DNA of 32,878 nucleotides, taken from positions 1-32,878 of the forward strand of contig NZ_AJHJ01000047.1 of assembly GCF_000257645.1 (NCBI RefSeq). Reading direction: 5' to 3'. The notes under the pieces were generated by a model. It was given only the letters and a program-made list of their open reading frames with translations, was not told the DNA's origin and ran no database searches. This document shows, piece after piece, positions 14,729 to 22,591 of the stretch. A program made the position numbers and the translations under genes. Numbering within the stretch: position 1 is the stretch's first letter; each line of letters begins with the position of its first letter. Source of the DNA: Serratia sp. M24T3 (GTDB taxonomy: Bacteria; Pseudomonadota; Gammaproteobacteria; Enterobacterales; Enterobacteriaceae).

Positions 14729-16546
14729 TTAAGAAACGGTAACTTCCCAGGCATCGACCAACGGGTCGATAATCTGCCGCGTTGCACCATCGGTGGGTCC
14801 TAGATCGGTGAGATGAGGACCCGCATTGCAGGCCAGACAGGTCCCTTCAATCGCCTTGAATACCCGATACGGCGGTTCCCAGTCGGCAATTAGAGCGCTT
14901 TTTTCGCGCAGATTATTGAATTGCTCTGCCAGCAGTTTTGCCGGTAAATCAGAGAGCATGCCGGCAATCGGCATCTCTACGCTGGCCAGCAAGGTTTCAT
15001 TCTGGCTTAGCGCCATACCGCCCCCGCAGGCGATTAGATGATTTGCGGCAATCGCCATATCGGCCGGATTTCTGCCCAGCACCACTAAATTATGGGAGTC
15101 ATGTGAATAGGAGGTCGCGATTGCTCCGCGCAGTTCGCCCCAGCCTTCAAGCAGCGCCATCTGTGGCGTGGCAGGATATTTCCCGTGCCGATGCTGTACC
15201 CAGATAAGGCTAAATCCGTCAGGCAATTGAGCAACCTCGTCGCGAACCTCGACCATCGTTTCGCTCCACTGAGTAAAGCGCGCCCCTTTGATATGCCGTA
15301 GTTTGGCTTGTCCGTGTTGAATCCCCGGAATTTTCAGCTGAAAGTCAGATTCGGTGACAGGAGACAGATGCATTGTATCGCGCGGCGGCTGTAATGCCTC
15401 TTCTGGCTCAATTTCAGCGGCCAGCATGCTGCCTTGGTCGGCCACGCACATCCCCGCAACAAACACCTTTTGTGGCTGGATTTTTTCCAGCGAGTCGAAG
15501 GTAAAGAAGTCAGCGGTTCTGCCTGCGGCAATCAGACCTAAATCAGCGCGTTGCAACCTCAGCGCGGCGTTGAAGGTGGCCATGCGCAGCACGTCTTCGG
15601 CGCGCAGACCGCAGTCGATAAGCGTATTGACCAGTGCAATCATGCCGCCTCTTGCCAGCAGGAAATCAGGCGGGACGTCATCGGTGCATAGCGTGATCTG
15701 CGAGGATAAATGTGGCAACGTTTTCAGTGCATTAACGATATCTGGCAGCAGGTAGGGGTGTGAACCGCGAATTTGCAGATTTAATCCGGCGCGCAGTTTC
15801 TCCAGCGCGTCATCGGCTGAGGTTAGTTCGTGATCCGAACCCACTCCCGCCGCCAGATAAGCCTGTAGCTCCCGGCCTTTAAGCCCGCGCGCGTGACCTT
15901 CGATCAGTTTTCCACTGCGCAGACCGGCAGACAGAATTTCAAGCATCCGTTCGCTGCCGTTAATTACCCCGTGCATGTCCATCATTTCTGCTACGCCGGC
16001 AATCTCGGGCCATTCCAGCATGGTTTGCATTTCCTTGCCGCGAAAATCGGCCCCCGAAGTTTCAAGACCTGGAGTGGACGGCACGCTCGACGGCGCAGCG
16101 CAGATTACCCTAAGCGGTAAATTGCGACTGGAATCAACCGCGTAGCGCACGCCTGCCACGCCAAGCACGTTGGCCAACTCGTGAGGATCCCAATAAATCG
16201 TGGTGGTGCCTTGTGCGACAACAATCTGGGCATAGCGATGGGCCGGGAGATGAGAGCTTTCGACGTGCACGTGGGTGTCAATCAGCCCAGGTGAAAGATA
16301 GGCCTCGGCCAGCTCCAGCGTTTCCAGTGCCGCAAAATCTTCTGAGCAGGGATGCACGCTGGCAATCATTGGACCTATCAGGCCAATATCAACGCGGCGA
16401 ATTTCTCCGGTAACCATATCAATCAGGCGAGCGTGTTTTAACAGACGGTCGAAAGGAATTTGCCCCATCGCGGCCTGTACCGCACGTCGTCTGAGCGAGA
16501 TTGCCTGCAGGTCTGCTGTCATTGTATGTTCTGCCCTGGTTGCCAT
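14729..16546 (-). CDS. ade: Adenine deaminase (AdeD-type amidohydrolase)
   Basis: This enzyme deaminates adenine to hypoxanthine plus ammonia, feeding purine salvage and nitrogen supply. At 605 residues it is slightly longer than E. coli AdeD (588). Features are the metal-binding DTHVHVESSH, the Glu/His segment LIEGHARGL, the SDHELT motif and CTDDVPPDFL with the catalytic Asp. The C-terminal domain ends in the adenine-deaminase signature region around YSHDSHNLVVLG and EGTCLACNAGPHL. The ATG at 16546 has no clear Shine-Dalgarno. The ATG at 16522 (MTADLQAISL), preceded by AGGG at 11 bases, is an equally possible start. It forms a putative operon with the permease and faces a LysR regulator across 140 bases. 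Confidence 0.96.
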   Translation of the reverse strand: MATRAEHTMTADLQAISLRRRAVQAAMGQIPFDRLLKHARLIDMVTGEIRRVDIGLIGPMIASVHPCSEDFAALETLELAEAYLSPGLIDTHVHVESSHLPAHRYAQIVVAQGTTTIYWDPHELANVLGVAGVRYAVDSSRNLPLRVICAAPSSVPSTPGLETSGADFRGKEMQTMLEWPEIAGVAEMMDMHGVINGSERMLEILSAGLRSGKLIEGHARGLKGRELQAYLAAGVGSDHELTSADDALEKLRAGLNLQIRGSHPYLLPDIVNALKTLPHLSSQITLCTDDVPPDFLLARGGMIALVNTLIDCGLRAEDVLRMATFNAALRLQRADLGLIAAGRTADFFTFDSLEKIQPQKVFVAGMCVADQGSMLAAEIEPEEALQPPRDTMHLSPVTESDFQLKIPGIQHGQAKLRHIKGARFTQWSETMVEVRDEVAQLPDGFSLIWVQHRHGKYPATPQMALLEGWGELRGAIATSYSHDSHNLVVLGRNPADMAIAANHLIACGGGMALSQNETLLASVEMPIAGMLSDLPAKLLAEQFNNLREKSALIADWEPPYRVFKAIEGTCLACNAGPHLTDLGPTDGATRQIIDPLVDAWEVTVS

Positions 16547-16640
16547 AAAAAGTGAAGGGGGATTAACCCATTGCGCTAATGTAGGCAGCAGTGAAGATAT
16601 TTAACAGATGATTTATTTTATCGCTGGATAAGATGGGGTT

Positions 16641-16666
16641 ATGCTGGCTGTCACCTTACCCAGCAT
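16641..16666 (+). promoter_or_regulatory. Palindromic operator candidate between ade and the LysR gene
   Basis: ATGCTGG (16641-16647) and CCAGCAT (16660-16666) are perfect inverted arms 12 bases apart, with a T-N-A core typical of LysR sites. It lies 20 bases before the regulator ATG and about 120 bases from the deaminase start. That suits autoregulation plus control of the divergent operon. Confidence 0.5.
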
Positions 16667-16686
16667 GACTCTATTTACGGGGACAT

Positions 16687-17634
16687 ATGTCAGAACCCTG
16701 GCGCCGATTGCCTGCGTTATCGCTAAAGCAGATACAGTATTTCGTGACCCTCGCAGAGCTGCGTAGTTTCACTGCTACGGCGCACCGTTTGGCTATTAGC
16801 CAGCCGGCGTTAAGCAGCGCGCTGAGGCAAATCGAATCGGTTTTGGGCGGCAAATTGCTAAACCGCACTGCGCAGTCGGTGACTCTCACCGATCAGGGGC
16901 TGGCGATTCTGCCATATGCCGAAAGAATGCTGAATATTGCGCATAATACCCTTAACGATATGCAGCAGATTATGGCGCAGGGTGGTGACGGAACACTGCG
17001 TATCGGACTGGTGCCTTCAGTCAGCACGCTGCTGTTTCCAGCGGTACCGGAACTGCTGGCGACGCGTTTTCCCGGTATGCGGGTTGAGTTTCATGACTTG
17101 ACTAACGATCGTTTGTTGAGCGAGCTGGAGAAGGGGGCAATTGATTTTGGCGTTGGTTCGCTGGACAGCTCCGTGCCTGAGCACGTCGAGGTTTATCCGC
17201 TGCTTGAAGACCCTTTTGTGGTGGTGATGCGCAAAGACGATTTGCTGGCTGAGGCCCATCATCTTCCGTGGCGGCATTTGTCACGACGCCCAATTGCCAT
17301 CTTTCAGAAAGGGAACATCCATCGGCTTGTAAACTCGCTAATTGAGAGCCACCGCTTAAGTTTAAATATTGCCTATCAAGTCGATTTTCAGGAAACCTTA
17401 TACGGACTGGTGCGCTCAAGGCTGGCACTGGCAATTTTGCCAGAATTATATACCGCCACGCTAAATGATGAAGAATTAACCGTTGTGCATCTTCAACAAC
17501 CAGAATTAACTCGAACGGTAGCCATGCTGCGTGCGCCTTCGCCATTACGTTCGCCAAAAACTGAGCAATGCTTCGAATATTTGTTACAGGCTTTCCGAGA
17601 TAAAGTGAAAGTATTGGTTGCTAAAGGAATATAA
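16687..17634 (+). CDS. LysR-family regulator, likely of adenine catabolism
   Basis: This 315-residue protein has a LysR winged helix-turn-helix at about residues 12-70 (LKQIQYFVTLAELRSFTATAHRLAISQPALSSALRQIE, LLNRTAQSVTLTDQG) and a two-lobed periplasmic-binding-like effector domain (about 100-300: LRIGLVPSVSTLLFPAVPELL, FGVGSLDSSVPEHVE). It is divergent from the deaminase/permease pair, with a palindrome between. A role in adenine-responsive control is therefore likely but inferred from position only. GGGGA lies just before the ATG. The exact LysR subfamily is not recognised. Confidence 0.92.
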   Translation: MSEPWRRLPALSLKQIQYFVTLAELRSFTATAHRLAISQPALSSALRQIESVLGGKLLNRTAQSVTLTDQGLAILPYAERMLNIAHNTLNDMQQIMAQGGDGTLRIGLVPSVSTLLFPAVPELLATRFPGMRVEFHDLTNDRLLSELEKGAIDFGVGSLDSSVPEHVEVYPLLEDPFVVVMRKDDLLAEAHHLPWRHLSRRPIAIFQKGNIHRLVNSLIESHRLSLNIAYQVDFQETLYGLVRSRLALAILPELYTATLNDEELTVVHLQQPELTRTVAMLRAPSPLRSPKTEQCFEYLLQAFRDKVKVLVAKGI

Positions 17635-17798
17635 GACCAAGGCGTGAATAGTTTTGATTATTGGAATACATTAGAAATATAAATGTGTTAATTGGCTTTA
17701 AAACCACAGAATGATTAATTAATAGCAAAAACGGGCACGATGCCGAATGCTATCAGGCACAGCATAGGAATTTTTTTAAGTCTTCAGGTGAGAGCATC

Positions 17799-17820
17799 GA
17801 GCCGATATTGCTATCGGCTC
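17799..17820. terminator. Hairpin after hha
   Basis: GAGCCGAT (17799-17806) and ATCGGCTC (17813-17820) form a perfect 8-bp stem with an ATTGCT loop, 21 bases past the hha stop. There is no adjacent T tract on either strand, so the terminator call is uncertain. Confidence 0.45.
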
Positions 17821-17841
17821 AACGAGGTCATGTGCGAAAAA

Positions 17842-18045
17842 CTAGCGAACGAACTTCCATACGGCGGTAGGGATTTTATCGTACAGCTTATTCATCGTCA
17901 GCTCAGCTAAACGATGATCGGCAGCAGAGTAAAACAACTCCAATTCATCATTTGAAAGTTCGTATTTGTTTTTCTCGATGACACGTTCAAGTGTATCAAT
18001 AGTGGTGCATTTTCTTAAACGCATCAAATAGTCGATTTTGTTCAT
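17842..18045 (-). CDS. hha: Hha/YmoA-family nucleoid-associated regulator
   Basis: Hha (YmoA in Yersinia) is a small helical protein that binds H-NS and modulates silencing of acquired and virulence genes. In E. coli it also acts as the toxin of the Hha-TomB pair. The sequence [26 protein letters not shown] and [22 protein letters not shown] is almost identical to the family. The start is the second of two adjacent ATGs (18045), with AAGG 5 bases before it. This gives 67 residues, the length of YmoA; the first ATG at 18048 would leave only 2 bases of spacing. The open frame extends to 18162, but that overlaps tomB. The Cys aligned with E. coli C18 is C13. Confidence 0.97.
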   Translation of the reverse strand: MNKIDYLMRLRKCTTIDTLERVIEKNKYELSNDELELFYSAADHRLAELTMNKLYDKIPTAVWKFVR

Positions 18046-18089
18046 CATGGCCTTTTCAACAGTATTTATAATCTTTAATAAATTAAGTT

Positions 18090-18458
18090 TTAAGTTTTCA
18101 TCAGGGCACACACGTAGTCCCCTGAGAACATTCTGAATAGTCGTTTCTTGGTTTTTTGCCATTGACGTAAATCAGAATCATTTATTCCGTAATTGCTGAA
18201 CAGGGTATAGGTATCATCGAGATACTCTTCCACCAAGTCGCTAAGATTAGTTTCGTCCGGGTATTTAATTTTAAAGCTCATGATGAAAGAGGCAATATGC
18301 TCAATCAGGTCATTCAACTGCAGATTAACTGCTGACGTTGGATCATTGACCCAGCCGTGATGGCTGTCTCCCAGGGTTGCAATTCCTTCATCATACAAAT
18401 TTTCGTTGAGGAACCGCAGCTGCGCAATATCATGTCGCTTAGGCGAGTACTCATCCAT
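18090..18458 (-). CDS. tomB: TomB, Hha antitoxin / biofilm modulator
   Basis: This 122-residue protein matches E. coli TomB (YbaJ), which neutralises Hha by oxygen-dependent oxidation of its Cys18 and affects biofilm and conjugation. Conserved segments are [56 protein letters not shown] and the [14 protein letters not shown]-terminal helix. It precedes hha by 44 bases in an operon. In E. coli acrB lies immediately upstream of tomB; here about 4.3 kb of other genes intervene. GGAGGGG lies 6 bases before the ATG on the minus strand. Confidence 0.95.
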   Translation of the reverse strand: MDEYSPKRHDIAQLRFLNENLYDEGIATLGDSHHGWVNDPTSAVNLQLNDLIEHIASFIMSFKIKYPDETNLSDLVEEYLDDTYTLFSNYGINDSDLRQWQKTKKRLFRMFSGDYVCALMKT

Positions 18459-18749
18459 ATCATCCCCTCCGTAATGGTTATTCGGTGTGACAACACTCTG
18501 TGAGTAAACAAAAACTGTAAATAAACAACAAAATCCGAGCTAACCAGGGACTGCTAGTAAAACGTAATTATCCGATAAAACTAAACTTTAAGGTGCTCAA
18601 TATTGCGTGCCAGTAACGGAACCAGATTGGATCTTTGTTGATAACCCGGGTCATTATCTTGTCGGAGGATGTAAATCGTGACTTAATAATGCACTCACAA
18701 TATAAATATAATCTAATTTTTAGAAACTGTGCAAACCTATTACTGAAAC

Positions 18750-19103
18750 TTACAATTCACTCTCAGTACCCGCAGAAGAAAAATCTATTATATCGAACTC
18801 CAAACCTTCTGGTTTAACGATAAATGATACTGACTCATTTGAGTTTTCAACTGAGTTTAGGTCAAGGCAACCATTAAAAATGGTCCAGTCAAAAGCGTAA
18901 CTCATTGAATACGATTGATTATTTAATAGCTCAATGGACGTTATGACTAGTGAATCCGGGGTATAACGGGCATTATACGAGTAATAACTTAAACCGGCAG
19001 TTAATGGAACTTCAATCACTTCAATATTAGATTCTATTATCTGCTTTAGTTCCGTAATGCCTGGATTCGTCCCCTTAAAGTTATGGGGAATCAATTTTTT
19101 CAT
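18750..19103 (-). CDS. Hypothetical A+T-rich protein, 117 residues
   Basis: I do not recognise this protein. It is acidic, with Glu/Asp-Asn-Ser-rich stretches, no signal peptide and no membrane segment. Alternating hydrophobic runs (IEVIEVPLTAGLSYYSYNARY, LVITSIELLNN, SVSFIVKPEGLEFDIIDFSS) suggest a mostly beta fold. G+C is visibly lower than in the flanking metabolic genes. It stands alone between tomB and the zinc-type operon, in an area with no gene in E. coli order. The shape would suit an orphan immunity or antitoxin protein, but nothing shows this. No strong Shine-Dalgarno precedes the ATG at 19103, so expression is unproven. Confidence 0.6.
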   Translation of the reverse strand: MKKLIPHNFKGTNPGITELKQIIESNIEVIEVPLTAGLSYYSYNARYTPDSLVITSIELLNNQSYSMSYAFDWTIFNGCLDLNSVENSNESVSFIVKPEGLEFDIIDFSSAGTESEL

Positions 19104-19378
19104 AAGAGTTATCTGATCAAAAACTGGTCTAAATGAATTATTGCATATTTTTTTGCCAAAGTGGGAAATGAAACTAAAAAAAACAAGTGTTCCTAATTAT
19201 TTTAACTGTTTGATTTTAATTGATTTTATGTATTGTTGATAATTAATTACGCTTTGCTGACATCCCTTTATCGCATTATTTCGCAAATTTGCGAGCCAGC
19301 TCAATCGGAAGCCAGGCGATTAACCACACTTTCGCAAGGTTTTGCCTCTGCTAACTTGAAAAATCGCTTAAAATGTGG
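19104..19378. other. A+T-rich intergenic region with one 14-bp palindrome
   Basis: I see no gene here. It contains several T and A tracts and a perfect palindrome TCGCAAATTTGCGA at 19281-19294, about 85 bases before the Zur-type box. TTGAAA at 19356-19361 could be the -35 element of the downstream operon, with the Zur box covering the -10. Confidence 0.6.
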
Positions 19379-19393
19379 TGTTATATTATAACA
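19379..19393 (+). promoter_or_regulatory. Zur box upstream of the zinc-type ABC operon
   Basis: TGTTATATTATAACA is a perfect 15-bp palindrome with a single central base. It equals the core of the gammaproteobacterial Zur consensus (TGTTATAWTATAACA). It is 19 bases before the first ORF of the operon. A second copy differing only at the centre lies at 22592. Confidence 0.9.
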
Positions 19394-19411
19394 TCTCTAG
19401 AGCAATCCATT

Positions 19412-19519
19412 ATGACTAAGACGCTTTTTACCCTTTCTGCATTTTCCCGCTGTGCTATTGCTCTAATTTTATTGGCAATTTTGTGGTCAGGGATCTATTG
19501 GGCTATCTCTTTACCATGA
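19412..19519 (+). CDS. 35-residue single-pass membrane ORF leading the Zur operon
   Basis: ATG at 19412 opens a 35-codon frame ending in TGA at 19517-19519, which overlaps the ATG of the ABC ATPase as ATGA. The peptide begins MTKTLFTLSAFSRCAIALIL and has a hydrophobic span of about 20 residues (14-33), a plausible membrane helix with a Lys/Arg-containing N-terminus. It is the first ORF after the Zur box. It could be an accessory subunit of the transporter or a translational-coupling leader. I do not know a named family. The Shine-Dalgarno is weak (AGAG about 9 bases upstream). Confidence 0.6.
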   Translation: MTKTLFTLSAFSRCAIALILLAILWSGIYWAISLP

Positions 19520-20253
19520 TAAACATCTCCAACCTCGAAGTGGGCTATGAACGCCGTGCCGTGGCGATGCCATTAAGCGGAACAATTACCGCAGGTTCCC
19601 TGACTGCCGTTATTGGTGCCAATGGTGCCGGAAAGTCTACCTTCCTGAAAACGTTGGCTGGCCTGCAACCGCCAATCGCTGGCAGCATCGTTTTTACCGG
19701 TCCCTCAAACAAGAATAAACGTCCTCAGCTGGCTTATTTACCTCAGCAAGCCGAACTCGATCGCCAGTTCCCCATCAGCGTTTTTGACCTCGTTGCGATG
19801 GGTTGCTGGCCGCAAAGTGGCCTGTTTGGTGGTATCAGCCGTGAGTCCGAGCGTCAGGTGCTTGAGGCACTTGAAACCGTGGGTATGACCGAAATGTGCC
19901 ATTCTGCGGTGGGCGAACTGTCCGGTGGTCAGCTGCAACGTACGCTGTTTGCTCGTCTGTTGATCCAGCAGGCACCGCTTATCATGCTGGATGAGCCCTT
20001 TACTGGCATTGATAGTCAGACCACTCAACTGTTGCTCAAAGTGATAAGCCAGTGGCACGAGCAGGGAAAAACGGTGATCGCCGTTCTGCATGACATTGCC
20101 ATGGTTGCCCGCCACTTCCCGCAAGTGCTGTTTTTGAGTCAGCAGCAAAATATTTGGGGAACTGCCGACGAGGTGTTGTGCCATTTCCCCCATCGCGATC
20201 ATGCCTGCATCCTGGCCGACGAGTTCAGCGAGCAGCGGAGAGTTATTACATGA
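19516..20253 (+). CDS. Metal (zinc-type) ABC transporter ATPase
   Basis: This 245-residue ATPase belongs to the cluster-9/ZnuC-MntB-like metal importers. Walker A GANGAGKST is at 34-42, signature LSGGQLQR at 135-142, Walker B LIMLDEPF at 155-162 with the catalytic Glu160, and the His switch is in VLHDIAM. I use the ATG at 19516 (MINISNLEVGY); the longer frame from 19483 lies inside the preceding small ORF. The gene overlaps both neighbours by 4 bases, so translation is coupled. The Zur box and the neighbouring binding protein point to zinc. It is distinct from canonical znuC, which is divergent from znuA in E. coli. Confidence 0.92.
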   Translation: MINISNLEVGYERRAVAMPLSGTITAGSLTAVIGANGAGKSTFLKTLAGLQPPIAGSIVFTGPSNKNKRPQLAYLPQQAELDRQFPISVFDLVAMGCWPQSGLFGGISRESERQVLEALETVGMTEMCHSAVGELSGGQLQRTLFARLLIQQAPLIMLDEPFTGIDSQTTQLLLKVISQWHEQGKTVIAVLHDIAMVARHFPQVLFLSQQQNIWGTADEVLCHFPHRDHACILADEFSEQRRVIT

Positions 20254-21107
20254 TGTGGTTTCATTTATTAGTCGATCCTTTCGTGCAGTTTGGATTTATG
20301 CGCCGCGCACTGATCGCCTGTCTGGCTTTGTCCATCAGCGCCACGCCGTTGGGTGTTTTCCTGTTATTACGCCGTATGAGTCTGGTTGGCGACGCCTTAA
20401 GCCATGCGGTATTACCCGGTGCGGCCATTGGTTATTTGATTTCTGGAATGTCGCTGGTGGCGATGGGCGTCGGGGGATTTATCGCTGGACTGGCCGTTGC
20501 GATGCTCTCAGGCGTGGTTAGCCGCCGTACTCAACTAAAGGAAGACGCCAGCTTTGCCGGTTTTTATCTCGGATCTCTAGCCCTCGGCGTGACGCTGGTT
20601 TCCCTTAAGGGTTCCAGCGTTGACCTGCTGCACGTTTTATTCGGTTCAATTCTGGCGATTGATTCCCATGCTTTACTGATGGTCGGTTCAATCAGCAGCG
20701 TCTCATTGCTGATTCTAGCCTGCATTTATCGCGCTTTAGTGATTGAGTCTTTTGATGCGCTGTTTTTGCGCGTGAGTTCCGGCAAATGGCTGGCGGTGAT
20801 TCAGGGGATATTCCTGGCATTGGTGGTAGTAAATCTGGTCGCCGGTTTCCAGATTTTGGGCACTCTGATGTCGGTGGGATTAATGATGCTACCTGCTGCC
20901 AGTGCGCGCTTTTGGGGGCGTGATCTGCCGCATACGCTGCTGATTGCCATGTTCATCGGCATGATTTCCAGCGTGTTTGGGCTTATCTGGTCTTACTATG
21001 CCTCGCTGCCTGCCGGTCCGGCAATTGTGCTCAGCGCCAACGTGATTTTCTTTATCTCAGTTCTGTTTGGAACGCGTGGCGGGATGTTGACTGCCTCGCG
21101 ACGTTAA
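20250..21107 (+). CDS. Metal (zinc-type) ABC transporter permease
   Basis: This 285-residue inner-membrane protein of the ABC-3 (ZnuB/MntC-type) family has about eight membrane segments. Family motifs are SLVGDALSHAVLPGAAIGYL (residues about 44-63), LHVLFGSILAI and GFQILGTLMSVGLMMLPAASARFW near 190-225. The start is ATG 20250, overlapping the ATPase stop as ATGA; ATG 20253 is the alternative. The frame upstream of 20250 lies inside the ATPase gene and is not used. It imports metal delivered by the binding protein encoded 38 bases downstream. Confidence 0.93.
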   Translation: MMWFHLLVDPFVQFGFMRRALIACLALSISATPLGVFLLLRRMSLVGDALSHAVLPGAAIGYLISGMSLVAMGVGGFIAGLAVAMLSGVVSRRTQLKEDASFAGFYLGSLALGVTLVSLKGSSVDLLHVLFGSILAIDSHALLMVGSISSVSLLILACIYRALVIESFDALFLRVSSGKWLAVIQGIFLALVVVNLVAGFQILGTLMSVGLMMLPAASARFWGRDLPHTLLIAMFIGMISSVFGLIWSYYASLPAGPAIVLSANVIFFISVLFGTRGGMLTASRR

Positions 21108-21145
21108 GCTGTACCAATAAAAGAAGTACTTATAAAGGAGTGGAA

Positions 21146-22024
21146 ATGAAACTTTTACCTGTTGCTCTGTCAGTAGCTGCCCTGCTGTCGAGCCCGCTGG
21201 CGATGGCCAAAACGGTGAACGCCGTTGCCAGTTTCTCAATCCTTGGGGATATCGTGCAGGAAGTCGGTGGTGACCACGTTAAAGTCACTAGCCTTGTCGG
21301 CCCCGATGGCGACCCGCACAGCTTTGAACCTGCCCCGCGCGACAGCAAAACGCTGTCCACCTCTGACTTGGTGTTTGTCAGCGGGTTGGGTATGGAGGGC
21401 TGGATGGATCGCCTGATCACGGCTTCAGGCTATCACGGCAAAGTCATTGTTGCCTCGCAGGGCGTGGATTCACGTCAGATGAAAGACGATGGCAAAGTGG
21501 TAACCGATCCACACACCTGGAACAGCATGGCTAACGGCGTTATTTACGCAACTAATGTGATGAATGCACTGATTGCCGCTAACCCGGAAGATGCTGATTA
21601 CTACCGTCAGCACGGCGGTGCGTACATTGAAAGTCTGAAAAAACTCGATAGTTGGGCCAGGCAGGAGTTCAGCGGCATCCCGATGAACAAGCGTAAAGTG
21701 TTGACCAGCCATGACGCCTTTGGATATTTCGGTAAAGAGTACAACGTGACCTTCCTGGCTCCGGTCGGTTTCTCTACGGAGTCCGAGGCCAGTGCCAGCG
21801 GTGTGGCATCATTGATCACACAGATTAAAGACGAGAAGGTGAAAACCTATTTTATCGAGAATCAGACCGATCCGCGTCTGGTAAAACAGATTGCTGCTGC
21901 CACTGGCGCGCAACCGGGCGGTGAGCTTTATCCTGAATCACTTTCTGGCCCACAGGGACCAGCAACGACCTATGAGAAAGCCTTTACTCATAACGTGGAG
22001 TCGATTGTCGCCAGTATGAAATAA
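21146..22024 (+). CDS. Metal ABC transporter substrate-binding protein (cluster 9, zinc-type)
   Basis: This 292-residue periplasmic protein has a signal peptide (MKLLPVALSVAALLSSPLAMA, cleavage after about 21). The TroA/ZnuA fold has likely ligands H58 (GDPHSFEP), H123 (DPHTWNS) and H189 (TSHDAFGYF). The fourth position is E264 (LYPESLS), where many homologues have Asp. The His-rich loop typical of E. coli ZnuA is missing. AAGGAG lies 6 bases before the ATG at 21146; the upstream GTG at 21140 is not favoured. Being last in the Zur-box operon, it is probably zinc-specific, but manganese or iron cannot be excluded from sequence alone. Confidence 0.92.
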   Translation: MKLLPVALSVAALLSSPLAMAKTVNAVASFSILGDIVQEVGGDHVKVTSLVGPDGDPHSFEPAPRDSKTLSTSDLVFVSGLGMEGWMDRLITASGYHGKVIVASQGVDSRQMKDDGKVVTDPHTWNSMANGVIYATNVMNALIAANPEDADYYRQHGGAYIESLKKLDSWARQEFSGIPMNKRKVLTSHDAFGYFGKEYNVTFLAPVGFSTESEASASGVASLITQIKDEKVKTYFIENQTDPRLVKQIAAATGAQPGGELYPESLSGPQGPATTYEKAFTHNVESIVASMK

Positions 22025-22031
22025 TATTTAA

Positions 22032-22063
22032 CCTCCCCAAAACGCGAATAGCCAATGGGGAGG
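22032..22063 (+). terminator. Hairpin after the metal-binding protein gene
   Basis: CCTCCCC (22032-22038) pairs with GGGGAGG (22057-22063). No real T tract follows, so the stronger structure at 22095 probably does most of the termination. Confidence 0.4.
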
Positions 22064-22094
22064 CATCAAGTTTCCACTTCTTTAAGATGCAACA

Positions 22095-22127
22095 AAGCCC
22101 CGTTGGGCAGCAACGGGGCTTTTTTTA
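22095..22127 (+). terminator. Strong terminator of the metal transporter operon
   Basis: AAGCCCCGTTG (22095-22105) and CAACGGGGCTT (22111-22121) form a perfect 11-bp stem with a GGCAG loop, continuing into TTTTTTTT (22120-22127). It may also help end the convergent rpmJ2 transcript. Confidence 0.93.
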
Positions 22128-22158
22128 TGGCTGGCCAAGCCTCCATCCACGCTGGAAA

Positions 22159-22299
22159 TCAGCGTTTCTTTTTACCACCCTGCACGGCTTTGAAGCGCGG
22201 ATTGCTTTTGCAAATCACGTACAGACGGCCTTTACGCTTGACGATACGGCAATCGGGATGACGATTTTTTGCCGATTTCAACGAACTCAATACCTGCAT
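22159..22299 (-). CDS. rpmJ2: Zinc-independent ribosomal protein bL36 type B (RpmJ2/YkgO)
   Basis: This 46-residue protein reads [20 protein letters not shown] and continues [22 protein letters not shown] with a basic tail; it matches E. coli YkgO almost throughout. It replaces the zinc-ribbon L36 in zinc-poor cells, freeing zinc; the CxxC zinc knuckle is absent. A strong GGAGAGG lies before the ATG at 22299. It follows rpmE2 by 18 bases in the same operon, behind the Zur box at 22592. It has no open reading frame long enough for ordinary length cut-offs. Confidence 0.97.
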   Translation of the reverse strand: MQVLSSLKSAKNRHPDCRIVKRKGRLYVICKSNPRFKAVQGGKKKR

Positions 22300-22317
22300 T
22301 TACCTCTCCAAAATAAC

Positions 22318-22572
22318 TTATTTCTTACCCAGGAAGCTGCCAAAACGCTGTTGGAAGCGTGCAGTGCTGCCTTCTTTTGAGAACTCTTTCTGCTTGCCTG
22401 TGTAGTACGGATGAGAAGCAGAAGAGATATCCAGGGTGACATACGGGAAGGTTTTACCTTCCAGTTCAATGGTGCGATCGGTCTTTATGGTCGATCCCAC
22501 ATGGAAATACTCGTCAACGCTGGTGTCATGAAAAACCACGGTGCGATAAGCCGGATGAATGTTTTCTCTCAT
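22318..22572 (-). CDS. rpmE2: Zinc-independent ribosomal protein bL31 type B (RpmE2/YkgM)
   Basis: This 84-residue type B L31 protein ([50 protein letters not shown]-like central segment, FQQRFG) lacks the Cys residues of zinc-binding L31. Under zinc starvation it displaces the C+ form on ribosomes and releases stored zinc. Its ATG at 22572 is 20 bases from a perfect Zur palindrome. It is operonic with rpmJ2, as ykgMO in E. coli, and convergent with the zinc-type ABC operon. Confidence 0.97.
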   Translation of the reverse strand: MRENIHPAYRTVVFHDTSVDEYFHVGSTIKTDRTIELEGKTFPYVTLDISSASHPYYTGKQKEFSKEGSTARFQQRFGSFLGKK

Positions 22573-22591
22573 AATGAACCCTGAAATGTAA

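Noticed and set aside
18048-18162. N-terminal extension of hha to 106 residues
   Set aside because: It overlaps tomB and all family members start at the DYLMRLR region; a good Shine-Dalgarno serves the ATG at 18045.
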